The notes: a model not told the origin generated them from the sequence alone. Shown: positions 19,241 to 28,078, counted from the stretch's first letter. The stretch: DNA of 40,943 nucleotides from Armatimonadota bacterium (GCA_016193565.1 JACPRY010000024.1:1-40943), one strand, 5' to 3'. A program made the numbers and translations.

Positions 19241-20079
19241 CTCCTCTCACCGTCCCTCCGCGCCACAGTCCCCGTCCATCCCAGGGCTTTCGAAATTCGC
19301 AATGCGGCCTCGCGGACCTCCGGCCCCAGCGATCGCCGGATCCGCTCAACGGTCAGACTTCGCATGGATCCTGAGAGGCTAATCGCCCCCGCCACCTGTC
19401 CACGGTGGTCAAAGATCGGCGCGCCCACACACCGGATTCCATCTTCGTTCTCAACATTATCGATGGCAAAGCCTCGTGACCGCGCGGCGGCCAACTCCTC
19501 AAAAAAGTTGGGCTGATCAGCAATCGTATTGGGCGTGCGCCGGGGCATACCGCATGTCTGCAGAATGTGTCGGACCTCGTCCTCCGGGAGGTAGGCCAGC
19601 ATCGCCTTGCCCAGCGCCGTGCTGTGTGCCGGCATGATCTTGCCGATGGCAGAGGCCATGCGAAGGGGTCCGTTTGGCTCCACCTTGTCGATGTAGACTA
19701 CCTGTCCCTGCTCCAAGACTGCCATATGCGCTGTCTCCCTGGTTCGATCGCGCAGGCCAAGCAAGACCGGTCTGCCAACAGCACGCAACTCAATCTGGTC
19801 CAGGCGCTGGGCTGCAAGCCAGAGCACACGGGGTCCGATGGCAAAACCGCCATCGGTGGCCACGACCATCCCATGAGAACTCAGGGTTTGCAGGAGCCGG
19901 TAAACGGTGGGACGAGGCAAGGCTACCTGCGCGCTAAGCTCACGGACATTCAGCGGCCGTGCGGCGGTTCCGAGCGCCTCCAGAAGGTTAATCACCCGTT
20001 TGACGGACTGGACCGCGTCGCGGGGTGATCCCTGCCTCCGATCTGAAGAATGCACAGGCGCGCGTTTGGACGTTCGCAT
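19237..20079 (-). CDS. IclR-family transcriptional regulator
   Basis: 280 residues. The N-terminal winged helix lies at about residues 22-85 (AVQSVKRVINLLEALG ... ALPRPTVYRLLQTLSSHGMV). The C-terminal effector domain has MAVLEQGQVVYIDKVEP, PAHSTALGKAMLAYL, GIRCVGAPIFDHRGQVAGAI (quoted in part) and AISLSGSMRSL. Members such as KdgR control sugar-acid degradation and respond to KDG or related keto acids. The gene lies inside the long catabolic unit, so it probably autoregulates the operon. A perfect inverted repeat in the operon's promoter region (26127-26145) is a candidate binding site, but no experiment supports this. Confidence 0.92.
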   Translation of the reverse strand: MRTSKRAPVHSSDRRQGSPRDAVQSVKRVINLLEALGTAARPLNVRELSAQVALPRPTVYRLLQTLSSHGMVVATDGGFAIGPRVLWLAAQRLDQIELRAVGRPVLLGLRDRTRETAHMAVLEQGQVVYIDKVEPNGPLRMASAIGKIMPAHSTALGKAMLAYLPEDEVRHILQTCGMPRRTPNTIADQPNFFEELAAARSRGFAIDNVENEDGIRCVGAPIFDHRGQVAGAISLSGSMRSLTVERIRRSLGPEVREAALRISKALGWTGTVARRDGERR

Positions 20080-20086
20080 GGAAGAT

Positions 20087-21139
20087 TCAGCTCCCTACCG
20101 GTGCGGCGATCCCGATCTCACCCGCCACCCGTTGGATCTCTGCTACCACGTCGGGAGGCAACGGGATGCCACGCTCCTGATATTCAATCGTTCGCAGGTG
20201 CTCGATCTCTCCGGGCAGATATACGCGTGTGTGCCCTTCCGCAGGAGGCAGAGACCGGATGTCGCGGATAAAACGATCGACCCGTTCCGTGAATCCTTCC
20301 AGATCCGTGAATGCCTCCACGGAGAAGGCGACGAAGAGATGCCCCAGCCCCTGAGCACGATCGAGTTGCTGATACAGCGGCGTGATCATCGGGCCCGAGA
20401 GCGCCCCAGTCCACAGCCCTGCCAACACGTCGATGATCAGAGCAAGCCCTGAACCCTTGGCGCCGCCAAACGGCAGGAGCGCCCCCTGCAGAGCTTGGTG
20501 AGGATCGGTCGTCATTCGGCCATCGCCATCCACAGCCCACCCCGCAGGGATCGTCTCGCCCCGCGTGGCGGCAGCCACGATCCTGCCGTGGGCAACAAAG
20601 CTAGTCGCCATGTCCAGGATGATCGGCGGTTCGTGCGCCGTCGGAATGGCAATCGCGATGGGATTCGTCCCAAGGTACTTTGTTCTTGCGCCCCAGGGCG
20701 CTACCTTGGCGTCCGCGTTACTCATCGCAATCCCAATCATCTTCATACGGACGGCCCGCATGGTCGGCCATGCCAGCATTCCACAGTGACTGCTGTTGCG
20801 TACGCCGACCACACCCACGCCGTGCAATTGCGCACGCTGGATCGCCATATCCATAGCCCTGGCCGCCATTGCGATGCCCAGTCCATCTCCTGCATCGGCG
20901 AGGACCAATGGCCCGGCGTCATGGACGACGCGGAGAGAGCCATTCGCATTAATCGAGCCGTGCTTGAGCCGAAGGACGTAGATTCGTGTACGTACCACGC
21001 CATGTGAATGCACCCCGCGGAGATCAGCCGCCGTCAACCCCTCGGCGACCAGGTTAGCATCTTCACCCCTGGCGCCAGCCCACCTGAGCGCGTGAGCGGC
21101 GAAGTGCTGGAGGCTGCCTGCAGCATACCGTCGTTCCAT
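20087..21139 (-). CDS. Ldh-family (malate/L-lactate dehydrogenase type 2) NAD(P)-dependent oxidoreductase
   Basis: 350 residues, normal for the family that includes YiaK (2,3-diketo-L-gulonate reductase), AllD and ComC. The N-terminal helical part has LTAADLRGVHSHGVVR, containing the catalytic His. Further landmarks are GVGVVGVRNSSHCGML, the APWGARTKYLGTNPIAIAIP substrate/cofactor region and LPFGGAKGSGLALIIDVLAG. The family uses an unusual NAD(P)-binding fold and reduces 2-keto acids. In this operon a diketo- or keto-sugar acid is the natural guess. The gene begins 9 bp after the SDR and ends 7 bp before the IclR gene. Confidence 0.88.
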   Translation of the reverse strand: MERRYAAGSLQHFAAHALRWAGARGEDANLVAEGLTAADLRGVHSHGVVRTRIYVLRLKHGSINANGSLRVVHDAGPLVLADAGDGLGIAMAARAMDMAIQRAQLHGVGVVGVRNSSHCGMLAWPTMRAVRMKMIGIAMSNADAKVAPWGARTKYLGTNPIAIAIPTAHEPPIILDMATSFVAHGRIVAAATRGETIPAGWAVDGDGRMTTDPHQALQGALLPFGGAKGSGLALIIDVLAGLWTGALSGPMITPLYQQLDRAQGLGHLFVAFSVEAFTDLEGFTERVDRFIRDIRSLPPAEGHTRVYLPGEIEHLRTIEYQERGIPLPPDVVAEIQRVAGEIGIAAPVGS

Positions 21140-21148
21140 GCGTGATGC

Positions 21149-21895
21149 TCAGTCCATGGAGGCGCCGCCGTTGACATTCAGCGTCTCGCCCGTGATGAAC
21201 CCTGCCTCAGGAGAAGCCAGGAACGTTACGGCCCCGGCGACCTCCTCCGCGGTCGCCAGCCGCCCCAGGGGGATGCCGGCCGCGATCGCGGCCCGCCTTT
21301 CGGTCGGCATCTGCGTGCTCATTCCGATTTCGACTGTATGTGGCGCCACGGCATTCACAGTCACCCCCCATGGCGCAAGCTCACGCGCGAGCGTTTTGGT
21401 GAGCGCAATGACTCCCGCCTTCGAGGGACCGTACCCCGGGGCGGAGGTGATGTCGCCCACCTTCGCCGCGATGGAGGTGATGTTGATGACGCGCCCCCAG
21501 CCGCTGGCTTTCAGCAACGGCGCAGCCGCACGGCAGCAGTAGAAGGTGCCGGTGAGATTGACCGCGATCACGTCGTGCCAGTCCTGCAGTGTCATCGTGT
21601 CGAGGGTGCCCCGGCGGATGATGCCAGCGTTATTCACGAGAATCTCAAGGCCCCCCAGCTCCGCCCGAGCGGTGGAGACCATTTCGACGACAGCATCCCA
21701 GTCAGTGACGTCGGCCTCTACCGCAATCGCACGACGGCCCGTGTTGCGGATCTCTTCGGCGACGGCCTCGACGTGCGCGGCAGTGACGCTGTTGACGAGC
21801 ACATCGGCCCCGGCCGCCGCCAGGTGTAACGCGATCACCCGACCGATCCCCCGGCCGGCGCCCGTGACGATCGCCCGACGTCCCTCTAGTTTCAT
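21149..21895 (-). CDS. SDR-family NAD(P)-dependent oxidoreductase
   Basis: 248 residues, classical SDR. The cofactor motif is TGAGRGIG at about residues 11-18, then NNAG at about 89-92, the catalytic Ser in INITSIAAKVG, and the Tyr/Lys pair in GYGPSKAGVIAL. The C-terminus has the familiar TGETLNVNGGASMD ending. Relatives include gluconate 5-dehydrogenase and 3-oxoacyl-ACP reductase; the surrounding sugar-acid genes favour an aldonate or uronate substrate. The start overlaps the stop of the zinc dehydrogenase gene by 4 bp. Confidence 0.88.
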   Translation of the reverse strand: MKLEGRRAIVTGAGRGIGRVIALHLAAAGADVLVNSVTAAHVEAVAEEIRNTGRRAIAVEADVTDWDAVVEMVSTARAELGGLEILVNNAGIIRRGTLDTMTLQDWHDVIAVNLTGTFYCCRAAAPLLKASGWGRVINITSIAAKVGDITSAPGYGPSKAGVIALTKTLARELAPWGVTVNAVAPHTVEIGMSTQMPTERRAAIAAGIPLGRLATAEEVAGAVTFLASPEAGFITGETLNVNGGASMD

Positions 21896-22938
21896 CCGGA
21901 GTCTGCGGGAATCAACAGGGCCTTCACCGCCCGGCCCCGGTCCTGAGCTTCAAACGCCTCGTGCCAGCGCTCGAGTGGCACTTCCACCGTCAGGAGCGGT
22001 TTGGCCAGTACTTGTCTGGCCGCAAGCAACCGGAGCGCCGTGAGCCAACTCGTGTGCCGACTGCTGAACGAGAACTGAACTTCTGCGCCTTTGAACAGCG
22101 CCAGGTCCCAGGGGAAGTCGACGGTGGGCCGCCCCACGACTCCCACCTGACAGATCCGTCCCAACCGTCGCACGAGCCGGGGCAACAGCGCGATTGCCGC
22201 AGGTGCGCCGGAGGCTTCGATGACCACATCGGCTCCCAGGCCATCGGTCACGGCCATGACCTGATCGACGAGGTTGTCTTCGGCGATGTTCACCACCACA
22301 TCCGCGCCCAGCGCCCGCGCTGCAGGGAGGCGGATCGCCCCACTGGCCGCAGTGCCACTGACAACGATCGGCCGCGCCCCAGACGCTCGCGCCACTTGTA
22401 GGCACAGCAGGCCGATCGGCCCAGGGCCCAGGATCACGACGCTCTCACCGGGCTGAACACGCGCGCGTTCGACCACCGCATGAACGGCGATCGCCGTTGG
22501 CTCACACAGCGCCGCCTCCTGCACAGTCAAGCCGTTAGGAATGCGGTGCAGCAGGGCGGCCGGCAGCAGCACATAAGGAGCGAATGCGCCGTCCCGGCCG
22601 ATCCCGAGCGCACGTTTGTCTGCACAGATGTGACGGTTACCGCTCTGGCATAGCGAACACACACCGCAGCTGCCTGTGCTGGTTTCAGAGACCACCCGGT
22701 CCCCCAAGACGTACTCTTTGACCTCCTCGCCCATGGCCGCGATAGTTCCAGCAAACTCATGTCCTAGAACTAGGGGAGGCCAGTAGGGATGCTCGTCGTG
22801 ATAGATGTGGAGGTCGGTACCGCAGATCGCCGCAGCGCTGACGCGGATCAGCACCTGACCCGGTCCGGGCGTCGGATCAGGAATCTCCCGCAGTTCCACC
22901 AGCCCCACACCGCGTCCGACCTTCATCACCCCACGCAT
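21892..22938 (-). CDS. Zinc-dependent alcohol dehydrogenase (L-idonate/sorbitol dehydrogenase-like MDR)
   Basis: 348 residues from the ATG at 22938 (MRGVMKVGRGVGL), which has GGAG 7 bp upstream. The frame extends further 5', but that stretch overlaps the permease gene. The catalytic-zinc region is CGTDLHIYHDEHPYWPP followed by LGHEFAG; the structural zinc lobe has SCGVCSLCQSGNRHIC. The Rossmann motif is VVILGPGPIGLLCLQVA. Many relatives oxidise a secondary alcohol of sugar acids or polyols (idonate, galactonate, sorbitol). It lies between the transporter genes and the SDR, so it is a likely first or second oxidation step in the pathway. Confidence 0.88.
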   Translation of the reverse strand: MRGVMKVGRGVGLVELREIPDPTPGPGQVLIRVSAAAICGTDLHIYHDEHPYWPPLVLGHEFAGTIAAMGEEVKEYVLGDRVVSETSTGSCGVCSLCQSGNRHICADKRALGIGRDGAFAPYVLLPAALLHRIPNGLTVQEAALCEPTAIAVHAVVERARVQPGESVVILGPGPIGLLCLQVARASGARPIVVSGTAASGAIRLPAARALGADVVVNIAEDNLVDQVMAVTDGLGADVVIEASGAPAAIALLPRLVRRLGRICQVGVVGRPTVDFPWDLALFKGAEVQFSFSSRHTSWLTALRLLAARQVLAKPLLTVEVPLERWHEAFEAQDRGRAVKALLIPADSG

Positions 22939-22949
22939 CAGAGCTCCGC

Positions 22950-23798
22950 CTACTGCTTGATCGCGCCGGCCGTCAATCCCTGAACGAGCCAGCGCTGCAT
23001 GACCAGATAGAGCACGATCCCCGGCAGTCCGCCCATTAACGCGCCAGCCATCAACTCTGGCCACTTCACGTAGAATTCCTGGACCGTACGGGCGATCGCC
23101 AGCGTCACCGTGACCATGGCCTCGCTGTTCGTCAGGGTCTGCACCCACAGCAGATCTCCCCACGCCAGGAGGAAGGCGAAGAGCGTGGTGGCGACCATTC
23201 CCGGCCGGATGAGGGGCACCACGATGCGGGCAAAGACCTCAAACCGTCCAGCCCCATCGACGATGGCCGCCTCATCCAGCTCGACGGGAATGCCGTCGAT
23301 GAACCCCTTGAGCATCCAGGTGGCAAAGGGCAGGCAAATGGTCAGAAAGGCGACGATCAGACCCGTTCGCGTGTCGTACAGCCCAACGCTGGAGAGAATC
23401 TGGAAGTACGGACCCACCAGCAACACGCCGGGAAGCATCTGCGTGGTGAGAATAAACCCCATGAGCCAGGCACGGCCACGCAGGCGAAACCGTGAGAACC
23501 CATACGCCGCCATCGCCCCGAGGAATGTGGAGATCACAGCGGTGCTCAGCGCCACGATCGTGCTGTTCAAAAAATACCGCGCATAGTTCTTACGGAGCCA
23601 CATCGTGACATAGGCCTCCACGGTCGGTGCCTGAGGGAGCCAGGTGGCCGGGACCCGCAGCGCTTCCGTCTCCTGTTTGAGCGACGTCAACAACATCCAG
23701 AGGAATGGGAAAAGCACGAAGATGCCGATCACGGTCAGGAGCGAATACACGAACCCCGCGACGAGTCGCGACCGGCTATAAATGACCGCGGTCTCCAC
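22950..23798 (-). CDS. Carbohydrate ABC transporter permease (MalG type)
   Basis: 282 residues with six membrane segments starting at about residue 14 (VYSLLTVIGIFVLFPFLWML). The coupling loop reads EAAIVDGAGRFEVFARIVVPLIRPG, quoted here only for its EAA...G...P pattern. The C-terminus is YLVMQRWLVQGLTAGAIKQ, the usual MalG-like ending. It starts 8 bp after the partner permease. The product pairs with the MalF-type protein at 23807. No intact MalK-type ATPase is present in the window; only a 3' fragment remains at 26441. Confidence 0.9.
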   Translation of the reverse strand: METAVIYSRSRLVAGFVYSLLTVIGIFVLFPFLWMLLTSLKQETEALRVPATWLPQAPTVEAYVTMWLRKNYARYFLNSTIVALSTAVISTFLGAMAAYGFSRFRLRGRAWLMGFILTTQMLPGVLLVGPYFQILSSVGLYDTRTGLIVAFLTICLPFATWMLKGFIDGIPVELDEAAIVDGAGRFEVFARIVVPLIRPGMVATTLFAFLLAWGDLLWVQTLTNSEAMVTVTLAIARTVQEFYVKWPELMAGALMGGLPGIVLYLVMQRWLVQGLTAGAIKQ

Positions 23799-23806
23799 GG
23801 TTACAG

Positions 23807-24736
23807 CTACTCCTCCCGAACGATCATTCGAACATAAGGAAGTGAAACGACGAGCAGCAGCCCGGTCATGGCGATGGCCATGGCGGAGGCATACTCAAAC
23901 TTGAAAAACTGAAAGTACTGCTTAAAGACCTGCGTGGAGAGCACCTCGCTCAGCGTGCCCGGGCCTCCACCGGTCATCGCCTGGATAAGGCCGAAACGGC
24001 GCACCTCCCAGATCGTATCCAGGGCCAGCGCCACAACGAAAATCTTGCGCAGCCCCGGGAGGGTGACATGGCGAAAGCGCTGCACCGTCCCTGCACCGTC
24101 GATCGCTGCCGCTTCATATAGCTCCGCGGGGATGCTCTGCAACCCCGCCAAGAAGATGATCATCACGAATGGAAACCCGCGCCAGACATTCGCCAGAATC
24201 ACGCTGGGCAGAACCAGCGTTGGTGCGGTGAGCCATTCGACCGGGGCCGCGATCACGTGCAGGCGAAACAGCCCTTCATTCAGCACGCCGTAGAGAGGAT
24301 TGAGGATCCACTTCCAGATAATCCCGGCGACGACGTCCGGCACAACCCAGGGTAGCAGCGCCAGGACGCGGAACGCCGTCCGTCCGTACAGGGGCCGGTT
24401 GAGCAGCAGGGCGATACCGAGTCCCAGCGCCACATGTAGCGCCACGCTGGCCACCACAAACAGCGCGGTGTTCCGGACCACCTGCCGGAACAGGCCTGAA
24501 CCCAGCAGTTCTCCGTATTGTAGAAGGGTGACGCCACCCGGACCGGGACCCGGGTGTGCAAGACTCAGGCGCAGGCTGCGCAGAGCCGGATAAGCCAGGA
24601 CTGCCACCAGCAGCAGGATTGCGGGGGCGATGAAGACATAGCCCGAATGACGATCCCGCAGGCTGAACCCGAGCACGCGAATCGCAGTCGACGGATGCGG
24701 CCGGGGACCTGGCGACAAGGGGTCCCCGGCCTTCAC
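23807..24736 (-). CDS. Carbohydrate ABC transporter permease (MalF type)
   Basis: 309 residues from a GTG at 24736, which lies immediately after the stop of the binding-protein gene; the open frame continues upstream into that gene, but is not protein-like there. A cytoplasmic N-terminus is followed by the first membrane helix GYVFIAPAILLLVAVLAYPAL and five more. The permease motif is ELYEAAAIDGAGTVQRFRHV followed by TLPGLR, the MalK contact loop. With the MalG-type partner it would form the channel of a CUT1-class importer for an oligosaccharide, polyol or glycerol phosphate. Confidence 0.89.
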   Translation of the reverse strand: MKAGDPLSPGPRPHPSTAIRVLGFSLRDRHSGYVFIAPAILLLVAVLAYPALRSLRLSLAHPGPGPGGVTLLQYGELLGSGLFRQVVRNTALFVVASVALHVALGLGIALLLNRPLYGRTAFRVLALLPWVVPDVVAGIIWKWILNPLYGVLNEGLFRLHVIAAPVEWLTAPTLVLPSVILANVWRGFPFVMIIFLAGLQSIPAELYEAAAIDGAGTVQRFRHVTLPGLRKIFVVALALDTIWEVRRFGLIQAMTGGGPGTLSEVLSTQVFKQYFQFFKFEYASAMAIAMTGLLLVVSLPYVRMIVREE

Positions 24737-24737
24737 C

Positions 24738-26054
24738 TCAGCGCGGGCGCGCCAGGATCGCGTTGACGCGGGCATGGGCGTCGGCCAGCGCGCGCTCCGA
24801 CGTCTTCGCTCCCGTGATAGCCTCCTGCAGGGCCGTGGCGAAGGCGTCAAAGATCTCCGGCCACTCTTTGATCAGAGGTTCAAGCCTCGCCTGGGACAGC
24901 TGCGAAACGATGACCCGAGAGAACTTGTCGGTCCGCACAAGGGGCAGCGTGTTGACGTCCCTTCGCGACGAAATCACGCGGTTGTCCTCAAAGAACTTCT
25001 TCTCGATGTCTTTGCTGCTTAGAAACTTGATGAACTTCCAGGCAGCGTCGGGGTTCCGCGTATGCGGGCTCATGATCCAGCCCGACAGCCAGGCCACCGT
25101 GGTCTGCTTTCTGCCGACGGGAACCGGCGCGGCTTCCAACGTCTCTGCGGCCTTCAGCGACGGATTGAGGTCGTTGATGATCGGATACGACCACCCTGAA
25201 CCGATCTTCATCGCCACCCGGCGGCTCGCCATCTGCGTGCGCACATCCCCGGGGCCGAAGGTCGTCACGCCAGGTGGGACCACTCGATGCACGGTGGCGA
25301 GCTCGACAATATACGTGAACGCCTCTCTGAATTCGCGCGAGTCCATCGCGGAGCTCCGCCCGTCTGGCGTGAGGAAGTCCGCGCCGAAACTGAAGACGAC
25401 CGGGAGAATCCGCAGCGGCAGGCCGGGATTCTTGGAGGCCGGCATGCTGAATCCCCACTGGTCGACCCGTCCGTCTCCATCGGTGTCGCGGGTCAACCGT
25501 CTGGCGTATTCGAGGAACTCCGTCCAGTTCTTCGGCGGCTTGTCCGGATCGAGTCCTGCCGCCTTGAATAGGTCGCGGTTATAGATCACCACCATCGACA
25601 TGAAATCGCCAGGCATCGCCATGATCTTTCCTTTGTGTGTCATGATTTGCATCGGCGTATCGTACCAGGTCTTGAGGAATCCCGGACCCTCGCGCTGGAT
25701 GAAGGAGGTGAGATCAGCCGCGCAGCCCAGTTCGAAGAACAACGTCAGAGAAAAATTGTGAAGTTTGACGACATCCGGCATTCGTCTGGCGGCACATTCG
25801 ATCTGATAGCGGGGTTCTTTCTCCGCATAGGAAATCGGCTCCGGGGAAATCCGGATCCCCGGGTTCCGACTCTCGAAGATGTTGATCGCTTCTCGGAGCG
25901 AGCGCCCCCATACCGTTTCCACTAGATGCCAGTTGGAGAACCGCAGCGTGACAACATCCTGGGAACGTGCGGGCACCAGGAGGCCCAACACCACCGTCAC
26001 GGTTAAGGTCAACAAGAGGCTGCTTCTCGCCCACAGCCAGGTCCTGTGCATCAT
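24738..26054 (-). CDS. ABC transporter extracellular solute-binding protein, family 1
   Basis: 438 residues from the ATG at 26054, chosen because GGAGGTGG lies about 5 bp upstream. The N-terminus (MMHRTWLWARSSLLLTLTVT) is a signal sequence. The mature region begins VVTLRFSNWHLVE, with typical family-1 landmarks: MPGDFMSMVVIYNRDLFKAAGL, DKPPKNWTEFLEYARRLT, and a Trp-rich C-lobe (AWLSGWIMSPHTRNPDAAWKFI). It is the first gene of the long minus-strand unit and supplies the binding component for the MalF/MalG-type permeases. The substrate is unknown; the downstream enzymes suggest a sugar-acid-containing saccharide. Confidence 0.9.
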   Translation of the reverse strand: MMHRTWLWARSSLLLTLTVTVVLGLLVPARSQDVVTLRFSNWHLVETVWGRSLREAINIFESRNPGIRISPEPISYAEKEPRYQIECAARRMPDVVKLHNFSLTLFFELGCAADLTSFIQREGPGFLKTWYDTPMQIMTHKGKIMAMPGDFMSMVVIYNRDLFKAAGLDPDKPPKNWTEFLEYARRLTRDTDGDGRVDQWGFSMPASKNPGLPLRILPVVFSFGADFLTPDGRSSAMDSREFREAFTYIVELATVHRVVPPGVTTFGPGDVRTQMASRRVAMKIGSGWSYPIINDLNPSLKAAETLEAAPVPVGRKQTTVAWLSGWIMSPHTRNPDAAWKFIKFLSSKDIEKKFFEDNRVISSRRDVNTLPLVRTDKFSRVIVSQLSQARLEPLIKEWPEIFDAFATALQEAITGAKTSERALADAHARVNAILARPR

Positions 26055-26126
26055 GCCCCACCTCCGGATCGTCTCTTCACCGTACCACTGTTGCCCTGAC
26101 ACGGACCTCTGTGGCGAACGTGCTCG

Positions 26127-26145
26127 TTGTCCGCATCATGGACAA
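26127..26145. promoter_or_regulatory. Inverted repeat TTGTCC-N7-GGACAA, candidate operator of the minus-strand operon
   Basis: A perfect 6+6 bp inverted repeat with a 7-bp spacer lies 72-91 bp upstream of the first gene of the long operon. A possible -10 element (CATTAT on the minus strand, about 26153-26158) sits just upstream of it in the direction of transcription, so the repeat would overlap the start point. That geometry suits repression. The IclR-type regulator encoded in the operon is the natural candidate to bind it; this is inference. Confidence 0.4.
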
Positions 26146-26262
26146 ATCGTCCTCATAATGAGATTTCACTTTCCCTCTCCCCTCACCTCCTCAGGTGTAG
26201 GTCTGGAATAGTGCGCGCCCATTAGTCCGCCGACGAGTTTATTGCCTGCTCTAAGCCTCTAC

Positions 26263-26448
26263 TTACTGCTGTACAGACCCGGCCTGGGTGATGCGGGACA
26301 CCCCCTCCCCTTCATATGCCACGGCCACCAAGACCGTCTCGATCGTCTGGTGCGGGGTCATGATCAGCGCTGTGCCGTTCTCGATCACCTTCGCCACGCC
26401 CGTCGGAAGCCAGCTCGTGAACGGTTCCAGCGCGCAGTTGTGTGCCAC
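26263..26448 (-). pseudogene. C-terminal fragment resembling an aldose 1-epimerase (mutarotase)-like protein
   Basis: About 61 residues are readable: CALEPFTSWLPTGVAKVIEN, then GTALIMTPHQTIETVLVAVA and a stop. The pattern (ALEP.TS, then G, then a hydrophobic pair before P.Q/E.T..) fits the last part of galactose-mutarotase-fold enzymes as I recall them. The 5' part is missing, and an in-frame stop lies just before the readable start. On the other strand, the remaining piece of a MalK gene begins at the same place. The family assignment is tentative; it could also be a chance open frame. Confidence 0.38.
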
Positions 26449-26941
26449 CGCCGACTATGAAGAGGCGATGGCACTGGCCGACCGCATCCTCGTGCTGCAC
26501 GATGGCGCGGTTGAACAGATTGGTACTCCAGAAGAGGTTTACCGACGTCCGGCAACGACGTTTACCGCCGCGATTACCGGAAGTCCGCCGATGAACCTTA
26601 TCCCATGCACGGTGCGGGATGGTGTCGCGGCCGCTGGCAATCTCGCCTTTCGAGTTTCCGGAATGCAAGGCGAGGCGGTCGTGGGCGTGAGGCCTGAGGA
26701 AGTGCGGATCGGCGCTGGACCGGAGGGAGTCGTTGATTTAGTTCAGCCGTTGGGGCGAAAGAAGATTGTAGACGTGATCCTGGGCGGGGTGCGGATCAAA
26801 GCCGTGACCGGGCCGGAATTCGTCGCGTCCCGCGGGACGCGCCTTAGTCTTGAGGTGGACCCGGCGGCTATCCGTGTCTACGACGACGAAGGTCGGCTCA
26901 GCGAGGCCCGTGCCTCAGGGTCCTGGGTGCTGCTTGGTTAA
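26441..26941 (+). pseudogene. C-terminal fragment of a MalK/UgpC-type sugar ABC transporter ATPase
   Basis: The recognisable part begins just after the H-loop position (DYEEAMALADRILVLHDG, aligned with the usual THDQEEAMALADR). It continues through QIGTPEEVYRRPAT, TGSPPMNLIPC and the regulatory OB-fold (VVGVRPEEVRIGAGPEG) to a stop at 26941. Walker A, signature and Walker B, about the first 195 residues, are absent. The H-loop His is an Ala here. The upstream bases code for something else in the opposite direction, so this is a truncated gene. It would have been the ATPase partner of the MalF/MalG permeases at 22950-24736, which now have no ATPase gene in the window. Confidence 0.78.
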
Positions 26942-26995
26942 CCGTCGGTTATGTCGATGACGCTGCCAGGTGCGCCTGCCCCTAACGTGTGATCT

Positions 26996-27796
26996 TTAAC
27001 GTCCGGCTGTAGGGATATTCCGTTCACTCAGGCCCTTTCTGATCTTTTCGTATGTGGATGCGGCTGCTGCGCCGAGCATCCGCGTATCTGAGCCGACAGA
27101 GATAAAACGGAATCCCTGGTCGACGCGAGCCAGGGTATCGTCGGCCCCCGCGGCCATGATGCCAGCTGCCTTGCGATGCGCACGGGCGGCCTGCAGGATC
27201 CGGTCGACTGCGTGCGTGAACTCGGGATCCTCGAATTTGCGGAAACGATCCAGGTTCGCCGACAGGTCGTTAGGACCGATAAACAACACATCAATTCCTG
27301 GAACCGTCGCAATCGACTCGGCGTTTTGCACGGCCTCCCTGGTCTCGAGCTGACAGATCACCAGTACCCGCTGGTTCCACTCGGCTACGTACTTGACGAG
27401 GTCCACCCCGTAGCGGTTCGCGCGGCCGCCGGCCACGCCTCGAATTCCATTTGGGGGGTATCTGCATGCGGCCGCTGCCGCCTTTGCCTGTTCTGCCGTG
27501 TTAACCAGAGGGACAACAACGCCGAAGGCGCCGCGGTCCAGCGCCTTCTTAATGAGCACCGGATCGTTTCCGGCCACCCGCACAAGGGGAACGACCTCCG
27601 TCCCTTTCATCGCGCGAATCATATCCTCGACGGTTTCCCATCCGGCAGGCCCGTGCTCGGTATCAACGAGCAGCCAATCCATGCCATAGCTGGCGAGTAG
27701 TTCTGTAATAGCAGGCGATGGCAACGTCAGCCACTGCCCAATAGCAAGCTGCCCTTGCTGAAGAAGTGTTTTGACCCCATTTGGAAGCACTGACAT
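26996..27796 (-). CDS. HpcH/HpaI-family aldolase (2-keto-3-deoxy sugar acid or hydroxy-keto acid aldolase)
   Basis: About 266 residues. Landmarks are IGQWLTLPSPAITELLASYG, MDWLLVDTEHGP, VPLVRVAGNDPVLIKKALDRGAFG (in part), the glycine-rich VNTAEQAKAAAAACRYPPNG, the metal ligand Glu in CQLETREAVQNAE, and GPNDLSANL. Members are class II pyruvate aldolases acting on hydroxy-keto acids such as 2-keto-3-deoxy-rhamnonate or HHED. I use the ATG at 27796, but GGAGG lies directly against it; a GTG two codons later (27790) has ideal spacing and may be the true start. It is transcribed alone, convergent with the MalK fragment. Confidence 0.87.
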   Translation of the reverse strand: MSVLPNGVKTLLQQGQLAIGQWLTLPSPAITELLASYGMDWLLVDTEHGPAGWETVEDMIRAMKGTEVVPLVRVAGNDPVLIKKALDRGAFGVVVPLVNTAEQAKAAAAACRYPPNGIRGVAGGRANRYGVDLVKYVAEWNQRVLVICQLETREAVQNAESIATVPGIDVLFIGPNDLSANLDRFRKFEDPEFTHAVDRILQAARAHRKAAGIMAAGADDTLARVDQGFRFISVGSDTRMLGAAAASTYEKIRKGLSERNIPTAGR

Positions 27797-28078
27797 CCTC
27801 CCGACCAACACACCTTCCCCAGCAGAAGCGCTCTTCCTCTGGTCGGTATCTCTCACCATTTTGCAGAGGCGTACACTTCGGGGATTGCGACGTGCTGCGG
27901 GAGCCGGCCGTTTAACACCGCCAGCACGTCCCTCCGCGATCGACAGAGCCATCCTCTTCAGGGCGTCTTCGGTGTGAGAGGCCGCTGCGGAGACAACAGC
28001 GTATTGGGGAGCCGACAGCAACGGGTGAGCAGGCCGGGGCGGCGCCGTTCAGAAAACACCCACAGCGGCGGTAGAATC

